Of a DNA stretch of 64,000 nt, positions 9,931 through 23,127 are shown piece after piece (positions within the stretch are counted from its first letter, which is position 1; each line of letters starts with the position of its first letter). The stretch spans positions 154,080,037 through 154,144,036 of the forward strand of contig JBOZIK010000001.1 in assembly GCA_051453625.1 (NCBI GenBank). The letters are read 5' to 3'. The position numbers and the translations under genes were made by a program. Origin of the DNA: Welwitschia mirabilis. Its lineage: Eukaryota; Gnetophyta; Gnetopsida; Welwitschiales. The notes beneath the pieces are model-generated. The model did no database searches. It saw only the letters and a program-made list of their open reading frames with translations, and was not told the DNA's origin.

Positions 9931-12711
9931 AACCGATCATTTTCAAGAGTGACTCTAACAGTGGTTATGATTCTAGTTATCAAAATTAATGTGAATGAGT
10001 CTGATAGTATTTGAAATTTTTTCTTTAAGATTGCGATGGTTTGATAAGATTAAAAAATAAGATGATAAGTTTTAAGGTATAGTCAATTTCTAGGATGGTC
10101 TTGCTCACATTGATAACTGAATAATGTATCTATTAGTTACATAAAAAACACTTGTTCACTTGCAAAGAGAAATCGATAAATATAGAGACGAAATGGTATA
10201 GCTGATTTGATGAAGGATCTTTCTCACATCCATAAGTTCAAATGATCTATTGAACTCATAATGACATAATAATAATAATTTTAAAAAATACTTATAATAG
10301 ATAGGTATAGTCAATTAAAAAGTGATCTTGCTCATATCCATAAGTCAAATGATCTATCTAATTCATAAGATGTAATGAAAACCAATGACAAAAGCCTAAA
10401 ACAATCCAAAAGTGAAGGCCTACACATGTAAAGAAAAAGTAAAGTAATTTTATTAATGTTTATTATGTGAGCATGTTAGATTTTAATGCAAGGGATCTAA
10501 ATTTATTATTAGGTAATGATAATTTAACTTTATCAATTTTAATGTCTTACCCTTAAATATAGGTAGTGATCATGTCCTCTATAGACCCTTATCTTCAAAA
10601 GCAGTAAAAAGACAAAGTGTGAGTCATGTCGGTGGGGTATCCAAGTCATTAACTAGTTTTGGTTCCCTCAGTTATATAACCCCTTAAGGGAGAGTATAAT
10701 ACAATGTTGGTGACCTACTTATACCTTAGTAACTGTTAAATTTTCTTATGCTTTTGCCTCCCTATTGACTTAGTGATGAAATCCAAGTAGACCCTACCAC
10801 TATGCCTCTAGTTTTTACCCTTTAAATCTTAATTACAAAGGTGTGTGTCAGAATATGGCCCTTGAAGTGCCTAGGACGTTTTTTCTTAAGAGAGATATGG
10901 CTCTTTGTATAACCTAAACTTCGCAGTTATGCTAGTTAAAAATGCATAATAAGTTTAGAGGGTAGTGTAGCTTATTATAAATCTCTACTTACATAAGGCT
11001 TTCCATGCCCACCACCAACCAAGAATTATTGCTAGTGAAATATGCTATTATTGCTAGTGAAATACATTAAGTGTTTAGGGGTGAAAATAATTTTCCTTTT
11101 TACTTAAGAAAATTAATTAAAATCTTAAGTGTGACATTAATTATAAAATCAAAGAGGACCAAAAACTTAAAAAACATAAAGGGACAAATTATGCATGATA
11201 TAGTTAAGCTAAGTAGACTTTTCTCATCATTCAATTAGCTTAATATGTCCAACCCCCAAAACTAGGCCTAGGAAAAATGAGAAAATTCAAATAAAGGGGA
11301 TATTGCTTTCATTGTAACTTAATTAAAAAAAAAAGATTTTAGGACTTATAATGCCTAAGAAAATGCCCAAAAACTTGATCAAAAGATAGAAAGATATTAA
11401 AAGAATAAAATAGAACTACCTATTTACACTCAAATAGGGTAATGACTAAATAATTACTAGCTAAACTACANNNNNNNNAAATAGGGCTAATGACTAATCA
11501 ATGGCTCAGAAAAACACATGCATGAAAATTATAAAAAGTGCTAAAAAAGAGCCTAGCTTGCAAAGGGTGAACATGCAAATAACTTTAAAAAAAAAGCAAT
11601 AGAAATTAAAGGAAAAACAAGGACTCTACTCATGTCATGTATTCCAAGAAAAATTACCATTAGCAAGGGGAACCAATTAAGAGTTAACGAAGTAATAATG
11701 ACATCGCTTTTGAATGAGGAAGATGTTTTAGGTTTAAAACTACTTCGCAAATCATTAATCGCTCATAATCTTAAAATCTACCCACCTTCTAGTGATTCAT
11801 TCATAAGCGGATGAACACCCTTACATCAATATCAATTTTCTTTAGTAAAAATGATAAAACATATTAAGAATATAATACCAAAGATGCCTAGTATGGAAAT
11901 CCAACTATGATAAAGGCAATAGATCTATCTAGACTACTTTGGCTGAAGTAGTTCTTTTCTTGGTAGACTTTTTATTTTCAAGAAAGAGGTAAGAGCTAAT
12001 ATCCAATGCTAGATTTTCAAACTATGTAAAGCCTAGGGTCTACTCAAACTAATTTAAAGGAATGGAGGAATAGATTAAGATGTAAATCAATGTAGCCAAA
12101 GATGAGACTTCTATGAAATCATGTAAATGATAAAGAAAAATTATCTCAAAACACCTCTTTACAACTCTAGACTTTTAAGAACAAAGTCCAGGGATGTGTA
12201 CATAGAAAACACTTAGCAATTGGTTCTAGAATATTGTAAGGGCTATAATCTATTAGTGTTTCTAAAAATATCATTGCATCTTGAGGGTAGTGAATCATAG
12301 TGGAAAAAAGCCACTACAAACAGGACCAGAGTCACCACTATGAGAGAAAGGTAGTAAGCATGGAAAGTTGTATAAGTGCATAAGTTGTAGGTTAATCAAG
12401 TTAACACCTACAAAAAAACTGCTGCAAAAACACAATCAAAGAAATGTTTAAAGAAAAATTAAAAAAAAAACTTTTAAAAAAAGATTAAGAAGAGGCTAGA
12501 AAAGATTTAAAAGGAGGCTTAAAAAAGGACCAAAAAAAGCTAAAAAGAAGCCAATAGAGGCTAAAACAAAGCAAAAAAAAAAGGCCTAAGAGGTCTAATA
12601 AGAGATCCAAGAAGAGGCCTTAAAAACTTCAAGATCCTAAGCAACAATGAAGGCCATAAGAAGCTCAAAGAAGCTCAAGAAACACTAAGAAACTCTAAGA
12701 AAGTCTCCAAA
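9931..12711 (-). other. Long untranslated leader of Copia-1
   Basis: No coding signal. Three diverged copies of a roughly 110-bp unit, each with a TCTTGCTCA(C/T)AT(C/T)...CATAAG(T)CAAATGATCTAT core in whole or part, lie at about 10020-10375. A 22-bp direct duplication (TTATTGCTAGTGAAATA) lies at about 11028-11068. 12440-12711 is almost pure purine on the plus strand, with repeated AAGAGGCC and GGCTAAAA blocks, so the transcript leader would be a pyrimidine-rich tract. An 8-N gap sits at 11471-11478. Confidence 0.55.
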
Positions 12712-12724
12712 TCTCTAGTATCAC

Positions 12725-13435
12725 TTTCAAGAAAGTACAATGAGTAAGAGAGAATAAGAGAAAGTAATCTAAAATTATAAATGATAGAATTAAATTTCAA
12801 AATAATAATTCTATTTTTTGTATTTATTTTGATAATAGAGCTTGCTTTAATAGGCAAGCACACCTAATTAGTATTTCCACTAGGGTTTTTACATTTCCCA
12901 AGTGTAGTGTTATGGTGTGACTTGTTAGTGTTCTAGTAATCTTATAGGAAATATCACTAAAAAAGAAAAAGCAAAAAAACCTTAGAATTAGATTTTAAAA
13001 TTAGTAATATTATTCCATGTGTTTATTTTGATAGTAAAGTTTTCCTTTATAAGTCAGCGCACCTAATTAGGATTTTTACTATAGTTTTTATCTTTCCTAG
13101 GTGTAGTCCCATGGTGCAACTTATTAATACTCTAGAAATTCCCCTCTTAACGAGGAAATATGCTTTCTTATGAGAAAACCAGAATGCCTAGAGGGAAACC
13201 TTAGGAGCATGACCTACAATAAAACCTCCTAAAAGTAGTTGACATCTAAGGGAAACACTTCGTCATGGAAATAGTCAATTTAGTGCTATACATTCCATGG
13301 TAGATAGGACTCTATTATGAATTACACATCCGTAATACTAGGAAAAAATGTACTATACAACCACTAGTACTAGGTTAAAATTGTATTGCACAATGCTAAG
13401 ATATTAAATATTGTACTACATTACTATAATTTGCT
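12725..13435 (-). repeat. Copia-1 5' LTR with internal duplication
   Basis: Homologous to 5366-5860, but about 200 bp longer because the central block (TTGTATTTATTTTGATA ... CACCTAATTAG ... TTTCC) occurs twice, at about 12815-12945 and 13015-13135. Its distal part again has the GTACTA(C/T)ACAA-type short repeats. Confidence 0.7.
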
Positions 13436-15960
13436 TGCATGGTGTTCCTTTTAGGGATGTTGCATTTAACCACATATCTTATTAACAAGACATGAAAAAT
13501 TGGTTTTATAATGCACACTACATGTTACCAAGGGTATATCATCAATCGAGTTTTGGAATATTTACTTAGAACAAAGACACAAAACAAATATTTTCTCTAT
13601 AATTAATTCTTTTGTTTTGGGATAACTCTGCTAAGACTAAAGACTTTAAGATAATTATGGGATTTAATGAGGATGAGTTTATTATAAATTAAAAATATTT
13701 TTCCATTATAGTGGGCATGCCTAAATCCTCCTACTTATTTTGTACGAATGATAAGATAGAAGTTATAGCTAATGACATAGATTCTTATGAAAGGTGAGGA
13801 GCCAGGTATTTATCCTTTTATTTTTTATGATCCCTACATTACTTGGATTACCAATAATAAAAATAGATAGATAGGTAAATGAGTTAGACATGATTAAATG
13901 TCCACTTATGATCATCATTTATCTTCTACATCTTCCATTATTTATCTCAAAAATTCTTTCTACAGTTAATAACACAACTTACACCTTCATAATCACTTTT
14001 CTAATAGCCATAAGAGTTTAGGTTCTTCCAAAGAATTTATATTTGAAATATAATTAGTTAATATGTGCATTAATAGTGTATTAAATGAATACTAAAATCA
14101 TAACATAAGAATAAAAATAAGCATTAGCGATTATGTATGTTACATCATAGTTGAGCTTATAATCTTTTAAAATCACCTTATTATCATTTGTTCTGAAAGT
14201 AAATGTTCATTTTCTCTCTCTTTTTTTTTTTAATTTTATCTATCTTATCATTTGTATATACACTAGTATATGCAAACATTTCTTTAACTTTTATTTTGAT
14301 ATGTATAGTATTGATATGTCACATAATATCTGTCTTTTTAAAGGATTTTTCAATATAATATATATATATACATCATCCATATATTGTTTATATTATGTTT
14401 ATTATTTTATACGCATTTCATACATGTTTAATTATACATTTTCTATAAGAACATTTCTCATATCAATTTTATCATATTAAATATTTAATCTACATGCTTT
14501 CACATGAAATTTTTACATGTATTATAACCAAGATAGTGTGATTTTATTTTTTTTTTTTTTTTTTTGAAGAAGTCTTTAAAGAAACCTCCTAATAATAGAG
14601 TAGTGCTCTAATGAATTTGTGGTTATGAGTTTGATTCTTAAAAATGTCTTTCAACAATTAAAAAAAAAAAACAGAAATCCCCGAGGCTAGATTTATATTT
14701 TCATGAGTAGTTAGATGATTCTATTGAAAAATTTGCTTATTTATATCTAAATTCTTATGACCCATGACTTTGATTAATAAGGTCATACTCATAATAATAA
14801 ATATAAAATATTAATCATTTGTATAGATAAGATTACTAATTAATAACCAGTAAACTCTATTAAGAAAACCCTACCTTTAGATATGAATTTATAAATTGGT
14901 TTTTATATGTGTGTGAAATAATCATGCCATAATTATTACTATGTAGTAATTGCTACTATAGTAGAAAGTTGTTGCCATATTTATTACTATGTCATTATAA
15001 TGCTAAAATATATTTTTAAAATTTAGCCTATTATACAACATTTTATACCTTTCATTTCCTCTTAACTTCACCTTTGAAAACTAAACTTAATACATTAATA
15101 TTTCTAACATATAATTGTTTATAACTTATTTTACAATGCTTTACAATTGTTGTCTAGCATTTTATGATTCAGTCATGTACTAAAACATAGATGTTGAAAG
15201 ATGTATCAAAACATAGATGTTGCTTCTTTTAATCCCTTAAACATTATTAATTTTATCATCATGACGGTGTTATTTCTAATAGCTAAAATATCATTTCATA
15301 GTATAAATCATATTTAATACACATTACATTTTATGTTGTTTTGTAACTTCATATGGGATGTTTTAATTTACAACAAAATCAAGGCTTATGAATCCCACCT
15401 TGGATCATATCAAATATTTATATGATTGTGTCATGGCAATCCTTCTTCTTATCTTAAAGATATCGATCGAGCTCTAAAAACCATATTCTTATAGCCCAAC
15501 AGATTTAATTATATTTATAAGATATTTTAATAGCATGAGATTTGTATTATGATTTCGTTACCATTTATTATGGGTTCTATAACTATGGTAGTCATTGTTA
15601 AAGATGGAATTATACCTAAACCTTGACCTATATGCATTACATTCCTCCTTATGAACTGGACATAATCTTAACATTTTGATTATTGCATTGCTATTATGAT
15701 ATTTTTCTTATAGTATTCATGGTATCTTTATAAAATGAAAGCTACTTAGCATTCATCTTTAAAATAAACCAAGTACTTTACATTTCAATGTGATGCATAT
15801 TATCTAATTTAAATGACTACCTAATATTCTTCTTAAACATTTCTTTAATCATACTATCTATGCTTTTTAAAGAAAAGATATCCCTACTTCTAGTAACATT
15901 ATGGACAAATGAGTTTAACTTACTTATTCTTTTATTCTTGTCAGGATTTACAAACTCACC

Positions 15961-16037
<77 letters not shown>

Positions 16038-16641
16038 NNNNNNNNNNNNNNNNNNNNNNNNNNNNNNNNNNNNNNNNNNNNNNNNNNNNNNNNNNNNNNN
16101 NNNNNNNNNNNNNNNNNNNNNNNNNNNNNNNNNNNNNNNNNNNNNNNNNNNNNNNNNNNNNNNNNNNNNNNNNNNNNNNNNNNNNNNNNNNNNNNNNNNN
16201 NNNNNNNNNNNNNNNNNNNNNNNNNNNNNNNNNNNNNNNNNNNNNNNNNNNNNNNNNNNNNNNNNNNNNNNNNNNNNNNNNNNNNNNNNNNNNNNNNNNN
16301 NNNNNNNNNNNNNNNNNNNNNNNNNNNNNNNNNNNNNNNNNNNNNNNNNNNNNNNNNNNNNNNNNNNNNNNNNNNNNNNNNNNNNNNNNNNNNNNNNNNN
16401 NNNNNNNNNNNNNNNNNNNNNNNNNNNNNNNNNNNNNNNNNNNNNNNNNNNNNNNNNNNNNNNNNNNNNNNNNNNNNNNNNNNNNNNNNNNNNNNNNNNN
16501 NNNNNNNNNNNNNNNNNNNNNNNNNNNNNNNNNNNNNNNNNNNNNNNNNNNNNNNNNNNNNNNNNNNNNNNNNNNNNNNNNNNNNNNNNNNNNNNNNNNN
16601 NNNNNNNNNNNNNNNNNNNNNNNNNNNNNNNNNNNNNNNNN

Positions 16642-16720
<79 letters not shown>

Positions 16721-16735
16721 AAAGTATAAATAAGG
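13436..16735. other. AT-rich sequence, no gene recognised
   Basis: Long homopolymer tracts (for example the T run near 14552) and a (TA)n patch near 14360-14370, but no repeat termini or protein similarity I can defend. It includes the TG microsatellite and its 604-N gap listed separately. Confidence 0.5.
15965..16716. repeat. (TG)n microsatellite with assembly gap
   Basis: Pure TG from 15965 to the gap at 16038-16641, then TG again to 16716 with one G interruption near 16672. The true array length is unknown because the gap is inside it. Confidence 0.95.
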
Positions 16736-17080
16736 TGGAGGAAAACTTGGGGATGGAGTGGAGTAGAACAACGAAGTTAGGGTCTGGTTTTCAAGGATAC
16801 AATGGTAGTTGGAGGGGCAGTTTCACTTGGATGTGGCATGTCTTCCATGCACTAGACTATTGCCTCTCTCATAGCTTCTCCATGTAAGGGCTTTCTTAGA
16901 GGATTTTTGGAGGCAATTTTTAGTTTTTAGGGTTTATTACTCTTAGTGCAGTGCATCTTCAATGTGCTTTCTGTAAGTTTCTTGGTAGTGTTTATCTACT
17001 ATGAAAACTCAAGAGGGAATAATGGTATATGCTTAAACCTCATGTCAGTTTTCCTACCCTTAAGGGGAGGTTTTTTTTAA

Positions 17081-18290
17081 TTGGTAGCTAATAAACCCCT
17101 AAAACCTAAATGGGCATACTTAAGTGGATTTGAGATGTCCAGGAAAGTGAAAGTGAGGCTTGGCTCTCTAATGGTGGTAGAATCACTAGGTACCAAATCT
17201 TACGTGAAATCAGTGGGAGGAAGCAAACCTCAAAGTTTTCCTAACTTGGATTTTAGTTTCAAGCATGAAGGAGATATCATATATGCAAAGACGCCCATAA
17301 ACTATTCTAAGCATTTAGAGGCTCATTTCAAAAATAACCTCATTAGTAAATTTCAATCTTTAAGAGGGCTTCCGTTCATTAAAAAAGCACACCTATCATG
17401 CGATCAGAAGTTCCCTACAAGTTGTAATGTAATCTCTCTCAAAGATGGGTTATTACACTTTATTTCTTATTCTGAAGAAGAAATGTATAAGGCTTTAGTA
17501 GGAGGGCCCTATTTTCTTAACCATAAAGGTTTAGCCCTAACCAAATGGTTCCCTTTCATTCTTGAAAAATCCACCAATTTTGAAAAGATCCCAGTTTGGA
17601 TTTGTATCTCAAACCCTCATCCAGTTTCTTTTTTTAAGAAACTTGGTGATATGTTAGAAGAGTCTATTAAACATGATAAAAATATACATTTAATGGTAAA
17701 AATGGTAAGATTAAAATATGTATATATATATATGAAATCAAATAGTTTTAAGAAAAAAGGAAAAAAGATCATAGATGCTATATGAGGGGAATCAGTTTTT
17801 AACCTCAAAATTGAAAATATTTTATTATAGTATTCAAAGTATGGTAAAAATGGGAATACGATGGACAAATGCAAGAAAAATGAACAAGTGCTAAAAAATG
17901 ATTAATAAGAAGTTAAGAAAAAAGATCATAGAAGGAAACTAGATTCAATCTCAAATAATGATCTAATAACTTAAGCAAATACATATGATATTTTATCAAA
18001 GGAAGAACTAGAACAAATGTAGGAAAATAAAATAAGAAATAAATAGGAAATGGCCAAATAGAAAAAGAAGCGTACAAAGTGCGTCCATAATGCATCAATC
18101 TACTATTCACAATCACAATAGCAATCAACAATGGAAATGAAATAGGAATAAAGAGAAAATGGTAATGATGTAGATAAGGATGTTTTAAACATGCCAACAG
18201 CTAGCAGAACTTAAAAAAGTGGACAGACAGATAGAAGAATTATAATGAATACTAGGAAAGGTAAAATTAAAAAGGATATGAAGGAGGATA
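17081..18290 (+). pseudogene. LINE-1 ORF1 (DUF4283 RNA-binding protein)
   Basis: An open stretch of 234 codons runs to a TGA at 17785; the first ATG in it is at 17135, so the natural start is either there or lost upstream. It contains the DUF4283 pattern: YKALVGGPYFLNHKGLALTK, then WFPF and PVWICISNPHPVSFF (residues about 138-190). This domain binds nucleic acid in plant L1 and copia-like proteins. In the same frame after the TGA a degenerate CCHC knuckle follows (YSKYGKNGNTMDKCKK, about 17830-17877), with the first Cys replaced by Tyr and the His by Asn. The frame therefore once extended to near 18290 and was cut by the stop. No function is expected now. Confidence 0.8.
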
Positions 18291-18309
18291 TCTAAAATGG
18301 TACATAATT

Positions 18310-21300
18310 TTAACTCTCCTTTTAGTTATTATTTCTTGGAATTGAATAAGCCTTAGAAATGGCCAAAAAATTTCCCAACTTTGGAGTCTTCTAAAGGACT
18401 CACTAGTGTTTATGTATCCTCTTCAAAAAACAAAACTAGATTTTATAAAAACTAGTCTTATCTATATAAAGTTCTCTTAGTCTTTTTTTTTTTTTGGTTT
18501 TGAGNNNNNNNNNNNNNNNNNNNNNNNNNNNNNNNNNNNNNNNNNNNNNNNNNNNNNNNNNNNNNNNNNNNNNNNNNNNNNNNNNNNNNNNNNNNNNNNN
18601 NNNNNNNNNNNNNNNNNNNNNNNNNNNNNNNNNNNNNNNNNNNNNNNNNNNNNNNNNNNNNNNNNNNNNNNNNNNNNNNNNNNNNNNNNNNNNNNNNNNN
18701 NNNNNNNNNNNNNNNNNNNNNNNNNNNNNNNNNNNNNNNNNNNNNNNNNNNNNNNNNNNNNNNNNNNNNNNNNNNNNNNNNNNNNNNNNNNNNNNNNNNN
18801 NNNNNNNNNNNNNNNNNNNNNNNNNNNNNNNNNNNNNNNNNNNNNNNNNNNNNNNNNNNNNNNNNNNNNNNNNNNNNNNNNNNNNNNNNNNNNNNNNNNN
18901 NNNNNNNNNNNNNNNNNNNNNNNNNNNNNNNNNNNNNNNNNNNNNNNNNNNNNNNNNNNNNNNNNNNNNNNNNNNNNNNNNNNNNNNNNNNNNNNNNNNN
19001 NNNNNNNNNNNNNNNNNNNNNNNNNNNNNNNNNNNNNNNNNNNNNNNNNNNNNNNNNNNNNNNNNNNNNNNNNNNNNNNNNNNNNNNNNNNNNNNNNNNN
19101 NNNNNNNNNNNNNNNNNNNNNNNNNNNNNNNNNNNNNNNNNNNNNNNNNNNNNNNNNNNNNNNNNNNNNNNNNNNNNNNNNNNNNNNNNNNNNNNNNNNN
19201 CTGGACATTATCATGGATGTTTTCAATTAGATATTTATCCGTCATAAGAAACTTAATAATGTTCCTAGCATTTCTACTATTAATATTTTTATTGAGCATA
19301 TTAGTAACTACAGTTATAAAGATCTCCCTTTGCATGACGTAACCTATAGTTGAAGTAATCTTAGAGAAGGATCAAATCTTGTAATGTCTAGAATTGACAA
19401 ACACCAAGTCAAAAACTCAAATGATCATGAATCTCTCAAAGAAAAAGTAGATTATTTTCTAATTATAGACCTATAGTTCTAATGATAAACTCTTCTGTAA
19501 AGAAATCTCTCTTTAAATTTGACTACTCCTAGTTAAAAAACCTAAATTTCATTAACTTCATTAAGCATACTTGAAATACTTAAGTGAAAGATACTTTTAC
19601 TTACAAACAAAAGCTAAAAATGTTAAGGCATGAGTTAATCACTTGGAAGAAATAGTTAAATGACTTTTTTAGAAATGTTACGAATCAATTATTAGAAGAG
19701 CTCACTATTATTCAAAATCTCAATGAGGAAATAAAGTCAGATATAGGTTATGAAAATCACCTTATTTCACAAATTCATGATATATCCTCAAAGGAATAAA
19801 CTTATTGGAAAAAAGATCTAACACTCAATGTCTTAAAGAAGGAAACTGTAATACAAATTTCTTTATTAAGATGATGAATAAAAACAAACAAAAGAATAGT
19901 ATACGATGGAGTGTGTCTACAACATGCTTTAAAACTAAGAGCTAAATTATTGACTCTTTTATTAAATACTTTTAAAAACTTTTTACAGAAAATTCAATGG
20001 ATTTAAATAGAGTTCTAGTTGTCCCTCTCATTTTTAAAGAGCAGTAGTATTATTAAAGTAAAAAGTTACAAAGGATGAAATCAGGTATACTACTAACTTA
20101 ACGAAAAAGAATTGACTACTTGTCCTGATGATTTTATTATAGAATTCTACTAGATCTTCTAGAATATTATCAAATTTAAAGTGTGTGTTGTAGTTTAAAA
20201 AACTTTTAAAAAAGATACCATCTATAAACCTTTCAATAATACTCTTTATCACCCTCATTCCCAAAATGAAAAATGTAGAAAATCCTCACTAGTATTGACC
20301 AATTAGTCCTTGTAACGTTTTTAATAAGATTTTCTCTAAGATTCTTGCTGACAGGCTCTAAATACTCCTTTCAGACATGGTTCTATCTTCTTAATCTGGC
20401 TTCATATTAATAGAGTCATCTATATTAACATCATTCTAACTAATGAAATTCTCCATTTGCATGACTGAAAAAATAATCTTGCAATGCTTCTTAAGGTTGA
20501 CATAGCCAAAGTATCTGACATAGTCTCCTCCTACCTCTCAGCATCTTCTCCACTTCTGCATCTCAATGTTAACCTTCTCTGTTATGGTAAAAGGTGAATA
20601 ATACAGTTATTTCCAAGGAATCAGTGGCCTCCTCTATAGTGATCCTCTCTTCCTTTACATCTTTATTCTCATGGTGGATTCTTTAGCCAGATTTTATCAG
20701 AGATAAATCTTGGCTACTAAATTAGCTCCTTCTTATCCCATTATTTAGTTCATAGATGAAATTCTTTTATGTCTTGACTTTAGCCTTATTATTGCCTAGT
20801 AAGTTTGTAGCATATTGAATGAGTTCCATAACTTTTTAGGTCTTGTAATCAATTAGCATAAATTAAAGCTTTTACTAATTAATACTTCTTAGAAAAGAAA
20901 GTTAGACATCTAAAAGGTTTTTTAATGTTTGCAAGTAGACTTTCCTAATACTTATATTGGATTTTTTTTTTAATTTTGATTAGAATGTTGATAATATTTA
21001 GCCTCCCTTGGTAAGGAAAATTATAGCTAGATTTACTAGATGAGATAATAAATTTATCTCAAGCATGGAGAAAATCCTCCTTGCAAAATCTTGTTTGTTA
21101 AGCATAATCATTTACACTACCAATTACTTTGCTACCTCTAGTAAGGTTACTATCTTGATTGATAATATTATTAGAGACTTCATTTGGTTGGGTGAAAAAT
21201 TCCACAAAAGGCTTCATCTTATAAACTTTGAGCAAATAGCTGTGCCGAAAAAAGTAGGGAATTTTGAAGTTATAAAAACTATGAATATAAGTAAATGCAC

Positions 21301-22010
21301 TTTATGTAAGCACTACTATAGATTTTATTTCAATAATAATATTCCTTTGGTAAAGTTTTTTTAAAGAGAATTATAGAGATAAAGAAAGGCATTCTATTTT
21401 CTAGAGATAAAAGATTCACTTCATAAAATAGGTTTGACCATAAGTTTTTAAAAATAAAACTCTTCCCATATAAAATGGCAAAATAAACATCTCGAAAATA
21501 TATCACAATATATTTGAATATGATCATATATGGAAGAAATTACGAAAGCTTAACATTCATGATAATGTTAAGATGTTTTAGTGGTATATGTTAAAGGGTT
21601 GCATTCCAATAGCAAATAAACTTATCCAAAGAAATTTCAGAGTTAATCAAGATTGTCCCATGTGTCATGAAGATAATAAATCATAGAATCACTTATTCAT
21701 TCAATGTTATTTTGTAAAATATCTTTAGAGAGCCTTGAATATATCTTCCCCTTTCTTATGAGCTTGGACACTTTTAATTCTTTCCCACGGAGAGAAAAAA
21801 AAAATTCATGATCATTGGTGCTTGGCTTTTATGGAAACATAGATGCAATATTATTTTATAGTAGGAAAAAATCTCTCTCTTAAAGTTAACATTTAAAATT
21901 ATTTAATAGATTAGAAAATTGGATCAGATCCATGCCTATAAAAAAAGAGGTAGCTCAAACCCTGCAAATAGAACTAAGTTCATTTTGTAGAATAACATGT
22001 AATAGAAAGT
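18310..22010 (+). pseudogene. LINE-1 ORF2 (endonuclease / reverse transcriptase)
   Basis: Begins with the endonuclease motif VIISWN near 18330, is broken by the 18505-19200 gap, and continues with reverse transcriptase blocks: KNVENPH followed by PISPCNVFNKIFSKILADRL (about 20262-20358), SDPLFLYIFILMVDSLARF (about 20640-20695), a catalytic box reading FIDE at 20749-20760 in place of the usual (F/Y)xDD, and the thumb region 21065-21364, the longest intact piece (99 codons, DFIWLGEKFHKRLHLINFEQI). The zinc-binding tail CPMCHEDNKS..NHLFIQC lies at about 21657-21710, followed by GAWLLWKHRCNIIL near 21810. Many stops and shifts; the Asp to Glu change in the catalytic box alone would disable it. 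Confidence 0.85.
18505..19200. other. Assembly gap (696 N) in LINE-1 ORF2
   Basis: Removes most of the endonuclease domain. Preceded by a T run that may have caused the break. Confidence 0.95.
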
Positions 22011-23100
22011 GTATGAACCACACCAGAGGGAAGCCTTAGAACCACACTAGAGCACTTACAGTAGTATTGATGTGTCAAAAAACATGGGAAAAGACTTGAG
22101 AACTAAACTAGCCAGGCATGATGTGCTATTACATCATGATCAACCTTAGAAGATCTTCCAAGTTGTAGGATGGGATTCTTGTATTCTGAGCCTTAGAGGT
22201 CATGATCCTGATCTTTCAAAGAAGTTCTTTAAAAATTAGAATGACAAATCCACCCACACAGGCAACCCTGTCATTACATTAATATGTCTTCTATTAGTAA
22301 TGTCATTCGCATAAGTCCTTAGAGTATTAAGCTCAAAAGAAGTGCTCCTAAAGCATCCATAGTTCTGTAAATTAAATGATTCATAGAGAAAACATTATAA
22401 AAAATAGGAGGAAGCTATAAAAGAAAAGATCTTCCAAGGCCCTTTGATGATTGAACTACTTCGCTCATGAAATATTTCATTCTAAAAGGCCCCTTCGACA
22501 AAATCAATGAACTTCACTTTTACTTTTTGATAATCATGATGAGGGAATTTTATATATATCTCCTTTTATTTCTCTTAGATTCTCTTCATTACTCTCTTCA
22601 AGATTGTAAGGTAAGATATGAAGGTTTGATTTAGCTTCTTTATCAAAGAAAAATGCAAATAGATGCTAGAATTTTAGGTTGGCAAGATATTCTAAGGGGG
22701 CCTATCTAAAAGCTGTTACTTTGGAAGCCATCTAAGTATAGTCCAAGTAACAAAGAGTGTAACCTTTCTACACATGTGGGATGCACTAATGACATGCTAG
22801 AAGTAGAATTCAAAAAAGAAGTAAAAGAAGAGGAAACCGAGTCCATTATTATCAGTTTGCTTACTAAAATCCCCCTACTAAATTTACCCCTAATGAATAC
22901 CATTTTGTTGTAAACCCTTTGGGGTATGCTAGTTTGCAATCTATTTCTAATTGTAATTGAGAACTAGGTTTGACTAAATTAGATGTTGATGTTTAGGGCT
23001 TTGATTTTCAATGGGATTTCTACCATGCCTAGAAAAATAGCTTTTAAGCTATGTTGTTATCTCCTCTTCTCTTATATTATAATATAACATATATTTACCA
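22011..23100 (+). other. 3' region of LINE-1, no recognised domain
   Basis: Lies between the reverse-transcriptase tail and the A tract, so it belongs to the element. Short open segments occur but no motif matches RNase H or the J-domain found in the second LINE of this window. It may be a C-terminal extension of ORF2 or an untranslated region. Confidence 0.4.
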
Positions 23101-23127
23101 TTTCTCATAAAAAAAGTATGAACAAGG

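Larger units (their letters stand above)
5366..13435 (-). mobile_element. Copia-1: decayed full-length Ty1/copia retrotransposon
   Basis: Two related direct repeats (about 5366-5860 and 12725-13435) flank a minus-strand gag-pol, with the order gag, protease, integrase, reverse transcriptase, RNase H typical of Ty1/copia. A degenerate primer-binding site (about 12712-12723, matching 8 of 12 bases of the initiator-Met consensus) adjoins the right LTR, confirming minus orientation. All domains carry stops and frameshifts. I could not define the outer boundaries to the base and found no convincing target duplication. The leader between PBS and gag is unusually long, about 2.8 kb. Confidence 0.8.
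16736..23112 (+). mobile_element. LINE-1: L1-type non-LTR retrotransposon
   Basis: A plus-strand element with ORF1 (DUF4283 plus zinc knuckle) and ORF2 (endonuclease, reverse transcriptase, zinc-binding tail), ending in a short A tract at about 23109-23115. A probable 15-bp target duplication, AAAGTATAAATAAGG at 16721-16735 and AAAGTATGAACAAGG at 23113-23127 (13 of 15 identical), gives both ends and a length of about 6.4 kb including a 696-N gap. It inserted directly beside the TG microsatellite. About 1.1 kb after the reverse transcriptase (22011-23100) has no domain I recognise. All coding parts except the front of ORF1 are broken. Confidence 0.8.

Noticed and set aside
13600-13860. Second LINE endonuclease fragment (GFNEDE-like segment)
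   Set aside because: Only a weak, short resemblance to the GDFN block; neighbouring residues do not fit the family.
15860-16887. Long Cys-Val or Thr-His repeat proteins
   Set aside because: Translation of the TG/CA microsatellite plus a 604-N gap; not coding.
18436-19342. Frames of 250-300 codons across 18436-19342
   Set aside because: Made of N; the flanks belong to LINE-1 ORF2.
21065-21364. 99-codon plus-strand frame as a host gene
   Set aside because: Its residues match the thumb/connection region of L1 reverse transcriptase and it sits in order between the RT core and zinc-binding tail of LINE-1.
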